Shown here in pieces: positions 21,404 to 24,915 of a stretch of 24,915 nt of DNA. Under the pieces are notes generated by a model that did not search any database, was not told where the DNA came from, and saw only the letters and a list, made by a program, of their open reading frames with translations. The stretch comes from Ornithomonoglobus_A sp034090805. GTDB lineage: Bacteria > Bacillota > Clostridia > UBA1381. A program made the translations under genes and the position numbers. Within the stretch, counting starts at the first letter, position 1. Each line of letters opens with the position of its first letter. The stretch covers positions 1 to 24,915 of the forward strand of contig JAXDRV010000066.1 in assembly GCA_034090805.1 (NCBI GenBank). The letters are read 5' to 3'.

Positions 21404-24400
21404 ATGAAAAAATTTCTTTTTATTCTTTTCTCCTTGTTTATTATTCTTTCTGTACCGGTTTGTGCAGAAACGATAAAGGTTGAAGGTGAGAACTATTTCG
21501 AGGCAACATTTACTCCTGCAATAAAGGAAGGGAATCAAGAGTTTTCCGAGTCAAAGTTTTTGCATACCTTTTTCCCTATGGAGAAGGATAAAACATACAG
21601 TGTAACATATAATGTCCATGCAGATAAAAAAGGCGGTTATCGTTTGAGCGGTGTTACCACTTATTTGTTAAAGACATGGACTACCGATTACAGAATTATC
21701 GTGAACGGTAAGGAGATAATTGAAGCGGCTGAAACAGCAGATCTTATAAAGGATATATCATCTTCTGCGTATAGCGGTTTGTTTGCTCAGTATGATTTTG
21801 GAATTATTCACCTCAATGAGGGTGAAAACACGGTTACGTTTGAAGCGAAAAGCGACGATAGGCGTTCCGATGGACATCTTGTAATGTGGATTGATTACTT
21901 TACGGCGGAATCTGTACCTTTTGGAATTTATAATCTGACGCCGTATGAGGATTTAGGCGTCTTTGAAAGAAAGAATAATGTTGAATACAGTATTGATCTT
22001 GTCAGTGAATGTGAAGAAAATATGGTACTGCCGTTTGAGGTTAAAAATTTTTGGAGACAAACGGTTTTAAAAGGAAATGTAAGTGCGTTAAAGGGCAAGG
22101 ATAAAATATATCTGAATTTAGGAAAATTGAATACAGGATGGTATTCAATTGATGTTAATTGCGGTGAAAGTAAAAAAACAGCATGGTTTACGGTCACCCA
22201 TAACGAAAACGAATATTACAAAGGAGATTCTCCTTTTGCAGCGGACTTTGCCGGCGATACGGTTCTTAAGAATCCAAGCAGAGACAGACAGAAATATATA
22301 AGAGCCGCAAAGCTTGCAGGCATTCAGTGGCTTAGAGAACGCTGGAGCTACGGCGGCTTTAATACGGCAAAAAATAAGTATGAAACGAATGTAGATGTTG
22401 CAGATACAAAGTATGGCATGATACGTGACGCCGGATTTAATCTGACAGTCGGCTTTCATGACAGCCCCGCATGGAGCATTGAACGCGGACACTATCCGGC
22501 AGATTTTATGGGCACATATTGGACTTACTATAATGCGGCAAAGACATATAAAGATGCTATAGATATGTGGGAGGTATGGAACGAGGAGGATACAGCCTTT
22601 GCATCTGAGCCGGCAGACGTTTATGCTGCGTTTATGAAGGCTATGGCAATCGGTGTTGCAGATGCGGATGTGGGCAGTACCACGTGTGTCGGCGGATTTG
22701 CTATGGGTGCTCATGAAACGACATTTATGGATTTGTGTATGCAGAACGGACTTTTAGACTATACGGCAGCTTACAATTGCCATGTATATGGAGAAAAAAC
22801 ATCTCAAGATTTGCTTCCGCATACCGAATTTGAAGAGCTTGATTCACATCTTAACCTTGTTTATACATATGGAGACACATATGATACACCTATTTGGGTG
22901 ACAGAAGGCGGTATGGCAAGAACTATTCCCTCCGGAGAGCAAGGGATGAATTGGCAGGGACAGAAGGAGGCGGCAGCCGGTGTTGTTATCGGAGCTACAC
23001 AGTCCGTTTCAAGAGGTACTGCAAAGCACTTCTGGTTTATTTTGCCGCCATATAAAGAAACAACAAACGATTTTGGCACATTCAGCGCAAACCATGAGCC
23101 CTATGCCACCTACGCCGCATATGCAAACTATATTTACCAGGTGCGCAAGGGTGAGTATAAAGGAAAGCTCACAAATCTGCCCGAAGGTGCAGAGGGACAT
23201 ATATTCAACAACGGTCAGCATGATGTTGCGGTTATTTGGGCGGATAATGACAATGTGTTTACGCCGATAGCCGATTCTGCACTGAAGGTAGCGGATATGA
23301 TGGGTGCGGAAAAAACCGTTGAACCGGGAAAGGAAATTCATATTTCAAAATATCCTGTTTATGTACATTTTGCGGGCGAGGCTGATGCGGGAAATTATTT
23401 GCCGGTAAAGTATAATATAAGAGAGATTACTCCGCAGCATTTTACGGATGTCCAAAAGCTTGTAATGTGCCAAAGATTTTACGGCACAAACTACAATACT
23501 CCGAGAACCGACGGTTATGAAATAACGGGTGAAGGCTATGACAATAAATTCGAGCTTGAGGTTTACAATTTCGGTGATAAGAAAATGACTGCAACCATTA
23601 CGGCAAAACCCGAGACCGATGGTTATGTGGTTGAAAATGCAACACAGACAATCACAGTTGAACCGAAAACCTGTGGTGTGCTCGATTTTAACATCAAAAC
23701 AACCGATAAAGTCAAATACGACGTGACAGAATATCTTCGTTTTGACGGCATGGTGGGTGATGAAGCAATGTCACCGAGTATTTCAAGAATTGTAGCAAGA
23801 ACACCTTTAAAAGTAGAATCGGACGCTGTTTTTGAAAAGTCTATCGATATTAAGGACTGGAATCTTGAAAATGGCAGCAGTGGCACTGTTGTAAAAGGAA
23901 AACAGTCATCATTAGATGACGGAATTAAATTTACTATCAATTTCGGCAGCGGAGACAAATGGGCTTATCCGATCTTTAGTGTGCCGGATGCGTCTATCCT
24001 TAAAGGAACAACAGGACTGTGCTTTGAGGTTGAAAGAAATGCAGAGTTTACAGCTTTTGGCATGAATATATTCCTTGATTTAAAGGATGGGCGAAGATAT
24101 TTTTTGGGTAATGACAATATGATGGATGTGTTGACGAAGCAATATGTTATTCCGTGGACAAAGTTTATTATGTTCTCAAGCCCGTTTGGAGTTAAGGTTG
24201 ACACGAGAACATTTGACCCGACTTTGATTGAAAGGATTGAAATCGGCGGTAATGTCAGAGGTACTTTGGTTGGGACTCCGGAATATACAATTAAAAATGT
24301 CGGATATTATACATCGGAATTTGAACAGTCAACAGCAGACGCTGCAAAAATTGAAATAACCGGTGTTGAGGAAGGAGCCGTTTATGAACAAGGTGAAATT

Positions 24401-24613
24401 CCGACTGCTTTTGCAACATGGAAGGAAGGTCTTGAATATACAAAAATCGGAGTAAAGCTTGGCAGTGAAGAATATACAAACTTTACTGTTGACGGAAATA
24501 AGATGACCATTGACTTATCCGGCTTGGAACGCGGTCAGTATAGATTGATGGTTTATGCAACCTCCGAAATGGACTATGTTTATAAGGATATGCTCAGATT
24601 TGACGTTGAATAG
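21404..24613 (+). CDS. Secreted clan GH-A glycoside hydrolase with flanking carbohydrate-binding modules
   Basis: A 1069-residue secreted enzyme with a signal peptide ending VCA (residue 21). A CBM35-like module (about 22-175, VEGENYFEATF...VMWIDYFTAE) is followed by a linker beta domain. A TIM-barrel catalytic domain (about 280-630) carries the two acids of clan GH-A: Glu394 in MWEVWNEED as acid/base and Glu501 in PIWVTEGGMA as nucleophile. AGIQWLRERWSYGGF, FNLTVGFHDSPAWS and AYNCHVYG fit successive barrel strands. Beta domains and a second CBM-like region (about 800-1000, VFEKSIDIKDWNLENGSSGTV...) follow, then a short C-terminal Ig-like domain. The arrangement recalls GH39-type enzymes, but I cannot assign the family or substrate. 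It follows the carbohydrate-binding protein gene on the same strand. No cell-wall anchor is visible. Confidence 0.85.
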   Translation: MKKFLFILFSLFIILSVPVCAETIKVEGENYFEATFTPAIKEGNQEFSESKFLHTFFPMEKDKTYSVTYNVHADKKGGYRLSGVTTYLLKTWTTDYRIIVNGKEIIEAAETADLIKDISSSAYSGLFAQYDFGIIHLNEGENTVTFEAKSDDRRSDGHLVMWIDYFTAESVPFGIYNLTPYEDLGVFERKNNVEYSIDLVSECEENMVLPFEVKNFWRQTVLKGNVSALKGKDKIYLNLGKLNTGWYSIDVNCGESKKTAWFTVTHNENEYYKGDSPFAADFAGDTVLKNPSRDRQKYIRAAKLAGIQWLRERWSYGGFNTAKNKYETNVDVADTKYGMIRDAGFNLTVGFHDSPAWSIERGHYPADFMGTYWTYYNAAKTYKDAIDMWEVWNEEDTAFASEPADVYAAFMKAMAIGVADADVGSTTCVGGFAMGAHETTFMDLCMQNGLLDYTAAYNCHVYGEKTSQDLLPHTEFEELDSHLNLVYTYGDTYDTPIWVTEGGMARTIPSGEQGMNWQGQKEAAAGVVIGATQSVSRGTAKHFWFILPPYKETTNDFGTFSANHEPYATYAAYANYIYQVRKGEYKGKLTNLPEGAEGHIFNNGQHDVAVIWADNDNVFTPIADSALKVADMMGAEKTVEPGKEIHISKYPVYVHFAGEADAGNYLPVKYNIREITPQHFTDVQKLVMCQRFYGTNYNTPRTDGYEITGEGYDNKFELEVYNFGDKKMTATITAKPETDGYVVENATQTITVEPKTCGVLDFNIKTTDKVKYDVTEYLRFDGMVGDEAMSPSISRIVARTPLKVESDAVFEKSIDIKDWNLENGSSGTVVKGKQSSLDDGIKFTINFGSGDKWAYPIFSVPDASILKGTTGLCFEVERNAEFTAFGMNIFLDLKDGRRYFLGNDNMMDVLTKQYVIPWTKFIMFSSPFGVKVDTRTFDPTLIERIEIGGNVRGTLVGTPEYTIKNVGYYTSEFEQSTADAAKIEITGVEEGAVYEQGEIPTAFATWKEGLEYTKIGVKLGSEEYTNFTVDGNKMTIDLSGLERGQYRLMVYATSEMDYVYKDMLRFDVE

Positions 24614-24624
24614 AAAGGTTAGTT

Positions 24625-24915
24625 ATGAAAAAATACTTTATGCTTCTTTGGGTGTGTGTATGTGCGGTGGTTTTTGCCGCTGCACATGCATCCGCTGAGG
24701 AATTTTTTGCATCGGATTTCACCGGTGCAGTGATGCAGGATAAAATTGTTACTCAGAACGAGGATGAGGCAGAAGTTGTTTATGAATGGTATGCAAGCAA
24801 TGGCGGTATGTATAATGTGAGCTTTAATGATGCGGTCTGCAATGACTGTACTGTTGCAGCTTATATTAACGGAGGTCCGGCAATTAAAATCGGAGACATA
24901 ACGAAAGTTTTTGAG
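24625..24915 (+). CDS. Secreted protein, N-terminal part (3' end outside the window)
   Basis: ATG 24625 lies 11 bases after the glycosidase stop, behind AAAGG. The frame stays open to the end of the window (97 codons). The first 24 residues are a signal peptide (MKKYFMLLWVCVCAVVFAAA, then HASA). The mature start EEFFASDFTGAVMQDKIVTQNEDEAEVVYEWYASNGGMYNVSFNDAV resembles the beginnings of the CBM-like modules in the two upstream secreted proteins, especially the final GMYNVSF strand where they have GFYDMTL or GGYRLSG. It is therefore probably another secreted glycan-binding or glycan-degrading protein of the same locus. Confidence 0.8.
   Translation, partial: MKKYFMLLWVCVCAVVFAAAHASAEEFFASDFTGAVMQDKIVTQNEDEAEVVYEWYASNGGMYNVSFNDAVCNDCTVAAYINGGPAIKIGDITKVFE

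Noticed and set aside
22145..22714. A 189-codon minus-strand open frame inside the glycosidase gene
   Set aside because: It is opposite the catalytic TIM barrel with its conserved acids, and its Cys/Ile-rich product matches nothing.

Overview
The window looks like chromosomal DNA of an anaerobic gut-type Clostridia (Oscillospirales/Lachnospirales-like). That is inferred from the Tn1549/CTn-like conjugation genes, the AGGAGG-type ribosome binding sites, the YesM/YesN-type two-component pair and the CUT1 sugar-uptake and CBM-rich secreted proteins. No rRNA, tRNA or CRISPR array was seen, and the species cannot be named from this sequence.

Region 1 (1-8157) is part of an integrative conjugative element, all on the + strand. 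It holds the 3' part of a VirD4/TraG coupling ATPase, a small Maff2/pilin-like membrane protein, a VirB6/TrbL-like channel protein, an accessory soluble protein, PrgI, the VirB4 ATPase, a small protein that reads as a metal-ligand-less GGDEF fold, and a large membrane-anchored NlpC/P60 peptidoglycan hydrolase. Genes overlap or lie a few bases apart, so they are probably one transfer operon. The relaxase and replication genes are not in the window. A structured spacer (1220-1374) separates the pilin-like gene from the VirB6 gene.

Region 2 (8158-10876) holds a small secreted protein of unknown function with its own consensus sigma-A promoter (TTGACA, 17 bp, TATAAT) and a terminator that should work in both directions. 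Next come a tyrosine recombinase and a SLOG/YspA-family protein. The recombinase gene is bracketed by two sites that each have imperfect ~10-bp inverted arms around the same 7-bp spacer, in opposite orientation. A good minus-strand promoter (extended -10) inside the segment now fires into the terminator; inversion would point it at the SLOG gene. This possible self-contained DNA switch is the most interesting observation here.

Region 3 (10877-12200) is a gene graveyard with pieces of ParB, a DeoR-type regulator, a PHP-family (histidinol-phosphatase-like) protein and a zinc alcohol dehydrogenase, with frameshifts and deletions. It probably marks the decayed edge of the element and a lost sugar-alcohol locus.

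Region 4 (12201-24915) is a glycan-use locus on the + strand: a solute-binding lipoprotein, two CUT1 permeases, a second solute-binding lipoprotein, a YesM-like sensor kinase and a compact YesN-like AraC response regulator. These are followed by secreted proteins: a CBM/Ig-like protein, a 1069-residue clan GH-A glycoside hydrolase with carbohydrate-binding modules, and the start of a third secreted protein. The likely logic is that the secreted proteins bind and cut a polysaccharide, the ABC system imports the oligosaccharides using an ATPase encoded elsewhere, and the two-component system senses the sugar and switches the locus on.
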